A DNA stretch of 64,000 nt from Phascolarctos cinereus (lineage: Eukaryota; Chordata; Mammalia; Diprotodontia; Phascolarctidae). Under the pieces are notes generated by a model, which saw only the letters and a program-made list of their open reading frames with translations, did no database searches and was not told the origin of the DNA. The translations under genes were made by a program, and so were the position numbers. The stretch is taken from NCBI RefSeq assembly GCF_002099425.1, contig NW_018343964.1:9836001-9900000 (forward strand), read 5' to 3'. Each line of letters begins with the position of its first letter. Within the stretch, counting starts at the first letter, position 1. This document shows, piece after piece, positions 42,406 through 53,284 of the stretch.

Positions 42406-42649
42406 TAAACGTATGAACTTATGAACTCACTCTCTCTGAAACTTTTGCCTGTAACAGGTTCTATCAGAATATACATTAAGTGTTGGAGGACAGATAAATA
42501 GACAGACAGATGGCAACAGAAGAGTCAGTTTTCATTTCAATTCAACAAAACATTTAATATACTGTAGATCAGCAGAGGCCACCATAGGGCAGCTTGGAAG
42601 ATGTCAGCAGAGAGAGATGAAGAACAGGGTACTGGGGAATTAGTTACGT

Positions 42650-43375
42650 TAAGGAAAAAAGAAGGATCAAAGAAGAGACAGGAAACTTCAGAGTGCATAG
42701 GATATTATTAATGAATGAAAAAGAAGGGCAGGACTACTTACTATTTTGCATAATTTTTCGCCAACAAAGAGAATGATGTTTGGACTGGAAAGCACAAAAA
42801 AGTTGAAAGGGAGATGATGTCCAATTTACATAGGGAAATAGTAAGGGATAACCTATCTGCTTTTGATGAATTTGAGTCACCTGACTTAGATGAACTATAT
42901 CCCAGGATTCTCAGAGAACTGGCTTCTGGAATGGCTGAGCCATTGTCAGTGATATCTGAAAAATAATGGAGAAGAGAAGAGCTTTTATAGGATAGGGAAA
43001 GGAAAAGGTTGTTTTGCATTTTTTTAAAGGAAAAGAAATGACTGCAAATTATTGGTTGGGAAGTTTTAATTTCAATTCTGGGAAATATTCTAGAACATGT
43101 TATTAAAGAGATAGTGGATATCTAGAAAAGGAAGCCCTGATGACAGCTTTCGTGGCTTCTTCAAGAACAGGTCACTCCAGACTAACCTCAGTTTCTTGTT
43201 TAACAATGTCACTAGACTATTAGATTAGGCTAGTAAATACAGTCTGCCTAGATTTTAATAAAGTGTTAGACAAAATTTCTCATGCTATTTTTTGTGGACA
43301 AGATAGAGAGATATGGATTAGTGATCACACTGTTAGGTAGATTTGGAATTGTCAGAGGACTGGAACCAAAGAGTA
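42650..43375 (+). repeat. L3/CR1 LINE, RT region remnant
   Basis: Sense-strand CR1/L3 ORF2: 'gaagggcaggactacttactattttgc', 'gaatttgagtcacctgacttagatgaactatatcccaggattc', and the hallmark 'gtctgcctagattttaataaagtgttagac', which corresponds to the conserved LDFSKAFDTV motif in degraded form. No 3' end here. Confidence 0.82.
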
Positions 43376-43379
43376 GTCA

Positions 43380-43505
43380 ATGGTCAATAAACATTTATTA
43401 AGGGCCTACTGTGTGCTAGCCAGGTGCTAAGCACTAAGGATACAAATAAGAAAAAGAGACAATTGCTGCCCTCAAGGACTTTACAAATCTAATGGGTGGA
43501 GACCA
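43380..43505 (+). repeat. X-type repeat, 5' part
   Basis: 'tggtcaataaacatttattaagggcctactgtgtgctagccaggtgctaagcac' and 'gccctcaaggactttacaaatctaatggg' are the start of the X-type repeat, here well preserved. Confidence 0.7.
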
Positions 43506-44676
43506 TATACAGAAAGGGGTAGGGGAGAACTGCTGGATAGGACTTGATGCTCCTGGCAGAGCAGCTGATAGAAAATGGAGAGCTAGCTGGAGGGTCCTGA
43601 GCCCTCTATAAAGAAAAACTTCGGGAGTGGTTTATTGCTGTGTCCTCCAGTCCTCTAATCAGAGGGGAGAGGCAGCTGAGGGTGCTGAGAAAGTGTTGAG
43701 TATCAAAGATGAATCAAATCTTCGTGATGATGAGATTACAGGTGACAAGTTTATCCTGGGAGAGACATGACGCTTCTGGAGTCTAAACCAGACCAGAAGC
43801 TGACGGAAAATGGAAAGAGTTCTGTAGATTTAGAGAAGGGTGCGGGGAATCCGTGTGCAACCTGGATTTCGAGGCTGAGGCCATTTGTTTGCTATTTAGG
43901 CATGACTCATTTTGTGGAGAAATTGCAAATGCAACCCTGTGACCTTGTGTGAGGGATAGAGTTGACGAGAAAGCTGTGGAGAAGAGCCATTCTTCACTCT
44001 TGCTTTGAGAAAAGACATACACATAGTTTCAGACCAACTTCTGGAAAGAGAAAGAAAAAGATTCTCGTATAGATATGTAAGGAGAAGCTGACTCCTCCCC
44101 ATGTCCTTGATTTCTAGCTTGACTCCCTAGAGACTTTAAGGAATTTCCCCTTGGTTGGTCTTAGGGACTCTCTTGATTGAGAAAGATCTCAGCCCACTCC
44201 CATCTAAAGAGCTCATATTTCTGATCTGTAGAACTTCCGGGTTTTTTTACTATACATTTGGAAAATGGGTTTATTTTCTGTTCACTACTTGTGATGGTCT
44301 TTTTGCATAATAAACATTAGGTATGAAGGAGTCAAGTCTATGGCTTGGATTGCTCTCATATTTTAAGGGATAGTGATCAAGGAAGGTAATGGCTTTATTG
44401 CTTTTGAATCTGAAAAAAAATCATGCCTGTAGACCGGCAGTATTTGGAGAGGGGAAGAGAACAAATAGAAATAATTTTAGTCCAATATCTCCTCTCAGAA
44501 GCAGCCAGCCTGGTTGCCCCTTCTTCTATTCTCAAGGCAGGAATCAAAGTCTCCCTTGGAGAAGGTTGGGCCAGATTCCAGAGATATCCATGCATGCCTC
44601 CCTTAAGCTACATTTAGACAAGTCACGTGGAATACATATCTTACATTACAATACACACCTTATGAATACTATTTCA
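43506..44676. other. No recognised feature
   Basis: About 1.2 kb of unique-looking sequence. Overlapping small frames on both strands near 43,767-44,102 and 44,389-44,685 have no motif. Confidence 0.35.
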
Positions 44677-44937
44677 CTTGGATAAAGGCACAGATGATAT
44701 GCTTATAAGATTTTCAGGTGAGAGAAACTTGGGAGAGATAGACAAGTCTATTGGATTACAAGAGCCTGGATTCAAAAGGAGCTTTAATAAGATGAACAGG
44801 GATAAATGTAAAGACTTACTCTTGTGTTCACAAAGTCTATTTCACAAGCATAAGAAAAAGGAACATGGACAAATACCAATGTATCAAAAAAAAATCTAGG
44901 AATGTTAGTATACTACAATATGAGTCAACGATATGAG

Positions 44938-45194
44938 GTGAGTCCCCGCTAACATACCACCTTTTACAGGAAGACTTTCCCAACCCCTCTTAATTCTAGT
45001 GCCTTCCCTTTTTTGACTATTTCCAAATTATTCTATATATAGCTTTTTTTGTACATAGCTGTTTGCATGTTGTCTCCCCATTAGTCTGTGAGCTCCTTGA
45101 GGGCAGGAACTTTTTTTTACCTTTCTTTGTATTCCCAGCAGTTAGCACAGTGCCTGGCATATATTAGGTGCTTAATTAACGCATCTTGACTGAC
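44938..45194 (+). repeat. L2 LINE 3' end inserted in L3
   Basis: 'ccaccttttacaggaagactttcccaacccc', 'gtacatagctgtttgcatgttgtctccccattagtctgtgagctccttgagggcaggaac' and the end 'cacagtgcctggcatatattaggtgctt' are classical L2 3' end. The phrase 'tgactgactg' closes it. Confidence 0.9.
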
Positions 45195-45316
45195 TGCAGT
45201 CAAAAAGGCTAATATTAATTTAGGCTGTATTGTTCTGAGCCAGAGGGTGTTAAGTATCCACTGTATTCTGTCCTTTTCAGCAAACATCTGCATTCAGTTA
45301 TGGGCATCCCATTTTA

Positions 45317-47100
45317 TTTTATTTTATTTTATTTTATTTTTAAATTTTATTAATTTATTTTGATTTATCAACAATCACTTCCATATGCTTTTGAGTTTAA
45401 AATTTTTCTCCCCCTTCCTCCCCACCACCCTCCCCAATACGGTGCACAATCTGATATAGGCTATACATCTACATTTCTATTAAACATATTTTCACATTAG
45501 TAAAGTTGTAAGTAAAAATTAAAACCAATAGGAGAAACCATCAGAAAGAGGAAACAAAACTCAACAGAAGAGAAAAAAAAATTACGGCAATTCAACTTCC
45601 ATAGTTCTTTCTTTGGATGTGAATAGCATTTTCCATCACAAGGCCTCTGGAGATGTCTTAGATCCTTGTAATGCTAACAAGGGTTAAGTTTATCAATATG
45701 AGTCATTGCACAACATGGCTGTTATTGTGTACAAAGTTCTCTTGGCTCTGCTCACTTCACTCAGCATCAGACCATACAAGTCTTTCCAGGTTTTTCTGAA
45801 ATCAGCCTGTTCATCATTTTTGTAGCACAGTATTCCATTACATTCATATACCACAACTTGCTCAGCCATTTCCCAATTGATGGGCATCCTCTCAATTTCC
45901 AATTCTTTGCCACCACAAAAAGAGCTGCTATGAATATTTTTGTACATGTGGGTCCTTTTCCCATTTGTTGATCTCTTTGGGATATAGCCCTAGAAGTGCT
46001 ATTGCTGGATCAAAGGGTATGCACATTTTTAGTTTGGGCATAGTTCCAAATTGTTCTCCAAAATGGTTGGATCATTTCACAACTCCACCAACAATGCATT
46101 AGTGTTCCAATTTTCCCACATCTTCTCCAACATTTATCATTTTCCTGTTTTGTCATGTTGGCCAATCTGATAGGTGTGATGTGGTACCTCAGAGTTGTTT
46201 TGATTTGCATTTCTCTAATCAATAGTGATTTAGAGCATTTTTTCATATGACTATAGATGGCTTTAATTTCTCCATCTGAGAACTGTCTGTTCACATTCTT
46301 TGACCATTTATCAATTGGGGAATGGCTTGCATTCTTATAAATTTGTCTTAATTCTCTATATTTTAGAAATGAGGCCTTTATCAGAGAGACTGGTTGTAAA
46401 AATTCTTTCCCAATTTTCTACCTTCCTTCTAATCTTAGTTGCATTGGCTTTGTTTGTGCAAAAACTTTTCAATTTAATGTAATCAAAATTATCCATTTTG
46501 CTTTTTAATGTTCTCTATCTCCTGTTTGGTCATGAATTCTTCTGTTCTCCATAGATCTGATAGGTAAACTATTCCTTGTTCTCCCAGTTTACTTATGTAT
46601 CAGCCTTTATATCTAAGTCATGAACCCATTTTGACTTTATTTTGGTATATGGTGTGAGATTTGGGTCTATGCCTAGTTTCTGCCATACTCTTTTCCAGTT
46701 TTCCCAGCAGTTTTTTTCAAAGAGTGGGTTCTTATCCCAGAAGCTGGGGTCTTTGGGTTTATCAAATAATAGATTACTATAGTCATTGACTACTGTGTCT
46801 TGCATATTTAACCTATTCCACTGATCTACACTCTATTTCTTAGCCAGTACCAAGCAGTTTTGACGATTGCCGCTTTATAATACAATTTAAGATCTGGAAT
46901 TGCTAGGCCACCTTCCCCTGCATTTCTTTTCATTAGTTCCTTTGATATTCTGGACCTTTTGTTCTTCCAAATGAATCTTGTTATTATTTTTCTAACTCTA
47001 TAAAATAATTTTTTGGTAGTTTGATTGGTATGGCACTGAATAAGCAAATTAGCTTAGGTAGGATTGTCATTTTTATTATATTAGCTCGGCCTACCCATGA
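45317..47100 (-). mobile_element. 5'-truncated L1 LINE with 16-bp target duplication
   Basis: The left end is the A-rich tail complement (ttttat repeats, 45,311-45,345). Minus-strand coding phrases are WYMNVMEYCATKMMNRLISEKPGKTCMV / DFRKTWKDLYGLMLSEVSR near 45,950-45,700, KTTLRYHITPIRLANMTKQENDKCWRRCGKIGTLMHCWW near 46,270-46,010, and RNAGEGGLAIPDLKLYYKAAIVKTAWYWLRNRV near 47,000-46,830. The target duplication 'tgggcatcccatttta' is perfect (45,301-45,316 and 47,101-47,116). Only the RT-distal part of ORF2 and the 3' UTR are present, and ORF2 is broken. Confidence 0.96.
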
Positions 47101-47535
47101 TGGGCATCCCATTTTAGGAAGAACTTTGTTAAACTGCAGAGCATATTAAGGAAAGGGACCATTATCTCAAAAGTTCTCCATAACAAGTCTTGGGACAATC
47201 AAGCAATAGATGTGAGAATGTTTGCTTGAAGAAAGGAAACCCGAATGGGTCATGAGAACTGTTTTCAAGTATATAAAGGGCTATAATGCAGATTAGATTT
47301 GTCCTGATCTATCCTAAAGAACAAAATAAGGGGCAAGAGGGGAAAATTTTAGATTAGGCAGATTTAGGTTTGATGTAAAGACTATTTCCTTAAGTCTTAG
47401 AGATATCCTAAAGTAGACTGGGCAGTGTCAGGAGACACTGAATGACCCCGAGGTGGGGATGTTGTAGTGGGAATTTTTGTTCAGGTATGGATTGGATTCT
47501 AAGGTTCCTTCCAAGCCTGAGATTCTGTGTCACTG

Positions 47536-48005
47536 TGGAGAGCATAATATACCAAATCTGCCTGGAACTGGAGCAGGGGGGCTGAGTAAGAGGGGTCTAG
47601 TGTGAGGGAGATGCAGGGAACAAGACAGGGAGAACTCAGCACCACCAGGAATCAGGATGTGGGCACTCTCAGTGCCAGTGAGATTTGCATGTCCACAGTT
47701 CCCAGGTCTGCAAGCAGTTTTTATGTCCCAGGCGTGGCCCCTGACCACTGGTGCCTCTGCTGATCCTGTGAACCTGTGCCAACAATGTGGCTGGAGCATT
47801 GCGAACACCCTCTGTGCAGAGCCCTGAGCTAAACACAGGGTGGAGGGAGGGGAGATGCAAAGTCTAACAAAAGAATAATTCATTTCTTCCGGGGATCCAA
47901 GGTCTTAGGGGTGTGGGCGTTCCTTCCAAGAATGCAGATCACAATCCATCCACACCTCCTCCTGTGCAATTCTTGTCCATGTCCTAGACTGCTTGACATT
48001 TTTAA
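47536..48005. other. No recognised feature, GC-richer
   Basis: Minus-strand frames (47,530-47,883) are proline/serine/alanine-rich without motif. Unique-looking. Confidence 0.35.
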
Positions 48006-48007
48006 TA

Positions 48008-48440
48008 ATAACATAAAGGCCTATGCCTATGTCTTTACTCATCACATTTGCAGATGACACAAAGTTGGAAGGGGAAACTAACTTGCTGGGTGGCAGGATT
48101 ATTATTGAAAAATATCTTGACAGGTTAGAACATTGGGTCAAATTTACTATGATTAAATTTAATAGGGATAAATGTAAGCCTAACATGGGGTAAAAAACAT
48201 CATCCTTATAAGTACAGGATGGGGGGAAATGTGACTAGAAGAAGTTTGCACTGAAAGTCAACATTTTCGAAAGGCAATCAAAAAAATGTTAAGACGATCT
48301 TAAGCTGCGTTGAGAAGTTCAGTGTACAAAATAAGGGTGCTTTCCACTGTACAGCTTGAGTACTATCGTCAGGTCTAGGCCCCACATTTTAAGGACAGTT
48401 ATATGCAGGAAGAAGCTGGACCAGCTGGCAACAGGGCCCC
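48008..48440 (+). repeat. L3/CR1 LINE fragment (second copy)
   Basis: 'cacatttgcagatgacacaaagttgg' (the F/YADDTK motif region of CR1), 'atcttgacaggttagaacattgggtc', 'aatagggataaatgtaagcc', 'tccttataagtacaggatgggg' and 'ggccccacattttaaggacag' lie in CR1/L3 order. Diverged. Confidence 0.87.
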
Positions 48441-48449
48441 AAATCATGC

Positions 48450-48605
48450 CATGAGAATTGTCACCTCCTCCATGAAGTAGTTCCTGATCCTCCTAGCTGT
48501 TAATGCTTTTCACTTCTTCAAACAATCTTTTATTTGCTACTTGTTGAATCTCCCAGGAGAATGTAACTTCCTGTCTATGTTACTTTCCCAAGACATATAC
48601 CCCCT
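48450..48605 (+). repeat. L2 3' region fragment
   Basis: 'cctccatgaagtagttcctgatcctcctagctgttaatgc' is the L2 segment just upstream of the 3' UTR; 'ggagaatgtaacttcc' follows. Confidence 0.6.
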
Positions 48606-48607
48606 AG

Positions 48608-48836
48608 AAGTTAGAGAGCTAGGACTGGAGTCAGGAAGACTCTTCTTCCTGAGATCAAATCTGGCTTCAGACGCTTACTAGCTGTGTGACCCTGGGCAAG
48701 TCACTTAACCCTGTTTTCCTCAGTTTTCTCATCTATGAAATGCACTAGAGAAGGAAATGGCAAACCACTCCAGTATCTCTGCCAAGAAAATCCCAAATGG
48801 GGTCATGAAGAGTCAGACATAACTGAAATGAATGAA
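48608..48836 (+). repeat. CORE-SINE with RTE/BovB-type tail
   Basis: 'gttagagagctaggactggagtcagg', CORE 'gtgtgaccctgggcaagtcac', 'gaaggaaatggcaaaccactccagtatctctgcc' and a long RTE tail 'aaatggggtcatgaagagtcagac'. Confidence 0.94.
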
Positions 48837-49084
48837 TCTCTCTTGTGATACTGCTACCACCTTACCTCATTCCTAGACTTTGGCAATAGCTTTCTGGTTG
48901 GTCTCCTTATCTCAGGGCTCTCCCCACTCTAGTACATCCTTCCCTTAGCTATCAAAATGATCTTCCTAAAACATAGATCTGACCATGTTGTCCCTATTCA
49001 GTAAACTCCAATGACTTCCTGTCACGTTCAGGATAAAATATAAAATCCTTCATTTGTCTTTTTGTTTGCCATTTAGTCAGTTTG

Positions 49085-49142
49085 CCAGGTCTTCCTGACT
49101 CCAGGCCTGGCACTCTATCCATTGCAACATGTAGCTGCTCCT
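49085..49142 (-). repeat. CORE-SINE head fragment in L2
   Basis: 'aggtcttcctgactccaggcctggcactctatccattgcaacatgtagctgctcc' is the complemented tRNA-like head only. Confidence 0.75.
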
Positions 49143-49332
49143 TGTTTAGAACCCTTTATAACCTGGTCCCTTCCAGCTTTTCTAGTCTTTTTATACTTTA
49201 CTCCCTTCTATCTACTCTATGATGCAGTGACATTGGCCTCCTTGCTGTTCCTTGAACAAAACACTCCATCTCCTGACTGCATTTTTATTGCCTTCTCACT
49301 ATGCCTTCAAGTTTCAGCTAAAATCCCAACTT

Positions 49333-49475
49333 TTTGTTTGTTTGTTTAGGCAATTGGGGGTTAAGTGACTTGCCCAGGGTCACACAGCTAGTAAGTGTTT
49401 GAGGCCAGATTTGAACTCAGGTCCTCCTGACTTCAAGGCTGGTGCTCTATCCACTGCACCACCTATCTGCCTCTA
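49333..49475 (-). repeat. Short A-tailed CORE-SINE in L2
   Basis: T-rich (tttg)n left end, 'ggttaagtgacttgcccagggtcacacagctag', and right end 'ctatccactgcaccacctatctgcc'. An imperfect duplication 'aatcccaactttt' / 'cgcccgactttt' flanks it. Confidence 0.93.
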
Positions 49476-49779
49476 AACGCCCGACTTTTACAAGAAGCCT
49501 TGTTTAGTCTCCATTTTGCTACCATCTTCTTTCTGATATTATGTCCAATTGATCCTGTCTATATCTTGTTTGTACATAGTTTTCTCCCCCATTAGGTTAT
49601 GAGCTCCTTGAAGGAAATGACTGTCTGATTTTCTTTGTATCTCTAGTACTTAGCACTGAATGGTATACAGTAAGTGCTTAATAAGTGCTTGTTTCAGTTT
49701 TCTCTTTGTATCTCAAGAACCCGGCATGTTGCCTTGAACATAATGGGCTCTTGATAAACATTTATTGAATTGAATCTTG

Positions 49780-50138
49780 GAATGATTAGCTTAAAGAAGA
49801 AAAGATAGAATAGATCAGACCCAGAAGGAATGGGTGGAAATTACAGAGGGGTCAATTTTGGTTAAATATAAAAAAAACTTTTGTAATCCTTTGTCAGAAG
49901 TTCCCATTTGTCATAAAGGACCTGGGCACATTATGGGAACCTCTCTTCTCTGATTTCTTGTCCCAACACAAGTTGAAGTTTGGGAACTTCATTATTGGTC
50001 ACTTCTCATGATCGTGGTCAACAGTTTCTGATACAAGGACTTATAAAAATCCAAAATATTAAAAAAAGGTTTTCTTTTCATAGCAAAAGACACTGAAAAG
50101 ATTCACATCCAAGTCTATAGAATAGATATACCTGTTTT
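49780..50138. other. No recognised feature
   Basis: Unique-looking, with a weak CR1-like echo ('ggaatgattagcttaaagaagaaaag') at 49,778-49,805. Confidence 0.4.
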
Positions 50139-50139
50139 C

Positions 50140-50840
50140 ACCCTAACCTTCGTAGGGACTTGAATAGACTCTGTGACTTACAGTACTATCCGGGAGGGTT
50201 CTTAGAAAGGGGGAAGGCTGGAGAGCATGAGACTCCTCATGGGTCTTCTGTCCTGTCCTGTTCTTTGATGGCCATTCTCCAGTTTCTGCTCCCCATTCAG
50301 GCCTCCATTTCTGTCCTAGCCCTTCTGGGGTCTCCGGCTCTGCTGCACTGCTCCCTGTTAAGCAGTAGGGAGCACTGCGGCAGCAGGATTGCCCCAGCAA
50401 AATGGGTGATGGTTAGCCTTTTGCAGCAGCAAAATTGGGGCTAATTACCTTCTCTCCAGGTGTCAGTTCTCGAGCAGTTCTAAAATAACTGTAATAGAAC
50501 CTTACCTGAAAGTGAACCTTACCTCTCATACCCTCTGGCACACTGAGTGCTTCTGGGCTATTTAAACTTTCTGTAATTTTATACCTGAGTCCCACACTTC
50601 TACCCTCCACATATAGAGTCTCTTGAGGACTGTCCAAATAAGTGTATATTTTCCACTCTGGGTCACTGCATGGTAAACCCATAGCTCTTTATCTCTTCTC
50701 TCCTCTAGCACCTGGATGATTTGCCTGCTCATATCAGCTCTTCCCACTGAGTCTTTTGCCTTTTGAAAGGTACCCTTATTCACTTTCCATTTGTCTTTTG
50801 ACAAATTTATCTGTATTACCTGGGCCAAGTAATGCAAATA
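50140..50840 (-). other. Unidentified coding-like stretch, possibly old retroelement fossil
   Basis: The minus strand has three overlapping open stretches of 85-91 codons with a charged, protein-like composition, in repeat-free sequence. I see no conserved motif. A decayed retroelement gag-like region is one possibility, a decayed host exon another, and chance a third. Broken; family unknown. Confidence 0.22.
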
Positions 50841-50977
50841 AGTCAGGGCTACTTCTTCGAATGTCTCTGAAGGGGCAGGGCTGCAGCCAATGACTCCCAG
50901 TATAGGTATCTATGTCTCACAGGCAAAGCAACAGCTTCTCATTCCTAACAATTGAAGCTATCCATAAGTGAAATGGG

Positions 50978-51237
50978 ATTGTTGTTGAGTCATTTTTCAA
51001 TTGTGTCTGACTCTTCATGACCGCATTTGGGGTTTTCTTGGAAGAGATACTGGAGTGGTTTGCCATTTCCATTTCCTTCTCCAACTCATTTTACATTTGA
51101 GGAAACTGAGGCAAACAGGGTTTTGTGACTTTCTCAGTGTCACACAGCCAGTAAGTGTCTGAGGCCAAATTTGAACTCATGAAGAGGAGTCTTCCTGCCA
51201 CCAGACATGGCACTCTAGCCACTGTGCTGCTTAGCTG
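50978..51237 (-). repeat. CORE-SINE with RTE/BovB-type tail
   Basis: 'tgttgttgagtcatttttcaattgtgtctgactcttcatgacc' tail complement through 'ctagccactgtgctgcttagctgg' head complement. A short internal duplication ('ccatttcc' twice) is present near 51,063. 'gggatta' flanks both ends. Confidence 0.93.
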
Positions 51238-51329
51238 GGATTACTTGGAAAGTAACGGGTTTTCCCCTTACAATTTACAAGAGATCTCTAAATGAAGGCT
51301 TGTGGTTGTGGTAGAAAGGATTCTCAGCT

Positions 51330-51450
51330 TATTAGATTGTAAGCTCCTTGAGGTCAATAACTATCTTTTGCCTTTTTTTGTATCCCTGGCACTTTGCATA
51401 GTGCCTGACACACAGTAGGTACTTAATAAAACGTTTATTGTATTACATTG
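51330..51450 (+). repeat. L2 LINE 3' end
   Basis: 'tagattgtaagctccttgaggtcaataac', 'gtatccctggcactttgcatagtgcctgacacacagtaggtacttaataaaac'. Canonical. Confidence 0.92.
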
Positions 51451-51512
51451 TGTAAGTGGAGTGGATGGGCTTCTCAGATTCCTTCCTCAGATCATTTGAT
51501 TCTTTGATCAAA

Positions 51513-51728
51513 CCAGACAGCTAGTTGGTACAGTGAAGACCTGAGTTCAAATCCTGCTAAACATTGGCTAGTTGCGTGACCCTGAGTAAGTCATTTAACT
51601 CAGTTGCCTCCTCTATAAAGCAGGGATGATAACAGCACCTATCGCACAGGGTTGTTATGAGGATCAAATGTGACAAAATATATGAAGTGCTTTGCAAACT
51701 TTAAAGTGCTACCTAATTCTAGCTAACT
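51513..51728 (+). repeat. MAR1/Ther1-type CORE-SINE
   Basis: 'gacagctagttggtacagtgaag' (shortened head), CORE 'cgtgaccctgagtaagtca', 'cagggttgttatgaggatcaaatg' and 'aaactttaaagtgctacctaattctagc'. Confidence 0.9.
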
Positions 51729-51839
51729 ATCCTGTCTTAAAAGTACACCATAGAGAATGCACCAGAGGCTTTCTTGGGATTTTAACATTCTCTGGGTACT
51801 AGGGTAGCACTGGGACTGCCCATACATCTTACATCCCAC

Positions 51840-52432
51840 CCAATAACTCAATTTTATTTTCCAAATTCTCTCCTTTTCCTCTCTCACCCATTAAGAAGGA
51901 AAAAAAAACCCATTACAAATATGTAATGTCATGCAAAACAAATTCCCATGTTAGCAATGTCCAAAAATAGAAAGAAAAAGAAAGAGAAGAGAAGAAAATA
52001 TGCTTCAGTTTGCACTCTGATTCCATTAGTTCTCCTTCTGGATGTGGACAGCGTGTTTGATGGTGAGTCCTTTGGAACTGTAGCTTGTCATGTGTTGATA
52101 AGAGTTACTAAGTCTTTCACAGTTGATTAACTTTACGATATTGTTATTTTATTGTACAAATAATACTCCTCGTTGGACTTGTTTCTCTTTACCTCTTCTC
52201 AGGTTTTTCTGAAACCATCTCCTTTATACAATAGCATTCCATCACACTTCATATACTATAAATTGTTTAGCCATTTTTCAATTGATAGGCATCACCTCAG
52301 TTTTCAATTCTTTGTGACCACAAAGAGAACTGTTATAAATATTTTTGTATATTTGGGTCTTTTCTCTTTTTCTTTGATTTCTTTAGGGCATAGACAAAGT
52401 ATTGATATTACTGGCTCAAAGCGTATATGCAG
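51840..52432 (-). repeat. Old L1 3' end
   Basis: The left part is 3' UTR complement ('ttccaaattctctccttttcctctctcacccattaagaagg'). Further right, minus-strand phrases such as TKIFITVLFVVTKN and IEKWLN correspond to the L1 ORF2 C-terminus. More diverged than the 45- and 61-kb copies. Ends where RTE sequence begins. Confidence 0.78.
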
Positions 52433-52439
52433 TTTAAAG

Positions 52440-53222
52440 GCTTTTTGTTTCCCTCTTTTTGATATGTTACTCACCTGCTTCCTTTTCAGATGATGTATTT
52501 CCTGTCTGATTTTTTTTTTGCAATTTCTTTTATATAAGTAATTCTTTGTAATGTGTTTTAGTCTCCTTATGCCCGTCACACTCCTTTCCATTGTCCTTTA
52601 GGGCATCTGTAATTTTAATTCTTCAATGACTACAATGTTCTATAATTTTCAATAATAAAGCATCATTGAATATTTGTGTTAAAACATGTGTTTTTAGTGT
52701 TAGGGAGCAGTTTGGGATCATTGAAAGTACTGTACAATTGGCCAAATTCAACAAATCCAGCACATATACTTCTTATTCAATTTTGGACTCAGCTCATTGT
52801 CCATGTGAATTATCTCTCCAAGATATATATACTGATGGAATGGTTTGATAGGCTGTCCATCCAATTGTATGTCATAAGAATGCCAAAAGACATTCTTCAT
52901 CTGTTTGGCTTTTTCTTTATAAATTGTCAGGCAAATCTCTTTGGAGCAGTCATAAAACTCATTGATGTGATCTGAGTCTTGCTGCAGCTAGCATAATATC
53001 ATGCATCAATAGGAGCATATGTAGGCCATCACCGTATTTAGGGGACTCCTCTTTCATTTGGATTCTCTGAAAGCCATTCTCCATGACAGTAGCAAACACT
53101 GTTGGCAAACATATGTCCCATTTTATGCCTTGCTCGATATTAATGATTAGAGGATTGTTGAACAAAAAAAAATTTTTGGTTGCATCAGTCAAGGAATCCT
53201 ATATTATCATTCTTTAAAGTTT
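52440..53222 (-). repeat. RTE/BovB-clade LINE, RT and C-terminal remnant
   Basis: Minus-strand translation shows the RTE order. First IEQGIKWDICLPTVFATVMENGFQRI (family: GVRQGD.ISP.LF...LE). Then GDGLHMLLLMHDIMLAAA (family: LRFADDIVL, here with MHDI in place of ADDI). Then GQPIKPFHQYIYLGEIIHMDNELSPKLNKK (family: YLG...N.E...RI) and MERSVTGIRRLKHITKNYLYKRNCKKKI (family: ER..LGI.L.D.I.N..I...). The catalytic aspartates are not both kept, so it is dead. It represents the LINE clade whose 3' end is shared with the RTE-tailed SINEs, though its own 3' UTR is not visible. Confidence 0.82.
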
Positions 53223-53284
53223 ATCTTTTGGTTTAGCATAACCTTCAAGTCCCAACGTATCTCTCCCTAATCCAGTGTTATTCT

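Larger units (their letters stand above)
44678..47535 (+). repeat. L3/CR1 LINE, split by an L2 and an L1
   Basis: Three collinear pieces of one CR1/L3. Piece 1 (44,678-44,935): 'gcacagatgatatgcttataag', 'aagatgaacagggataaatgtaaag', 'caatatgagtcaacgatatgag'. Piece 2 (45,196-45,316): 'gcagtcaaaaaggctaatattaatttaggctg', 'atccactgtattctgtcc', 'tgggcatcccatttta'. Piece 3 (47,101-47,535): the duplicated 'tgggcatcccatttta', 'ggaagaactttg', 'tagatttgtcctgatctatcc', and the 3' end 'ggttccttccaagcctgagattctgtg'. The interruptions are an L2 3' end and a young L1. Confidence 0.88.
48840..49778 (+). repeat. L2 LINE 3' portion with two SINEs inside
   Basis: 'ggcaatagctttctggttggtctcc', 'caaaatgatcttcctaaaacatagatctgaccatgttg' and 'aatgacttcctgtcacgttcaggataaaatataaaatcc' lead to a SINE scrap (49,085-49,142). 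L2 continues with 'accctttataacctggtcccttcc' to the second SINE (49,333-49,475), then 'caagaagccttgtttagtctcc', 'ttatgagctccttgaaggaaatg' and 'gtaagtgcttaataagtgcttg'. A second L2-like end follows to 49,775. Confidence 0.9.

Noticed and set aside
47530-47883. A 117-codon minus-strand frame in GC-richer sequence
   Set aside because: No motif; a second frame overlaps it, and the 3' end of an L3 directly abuts it.
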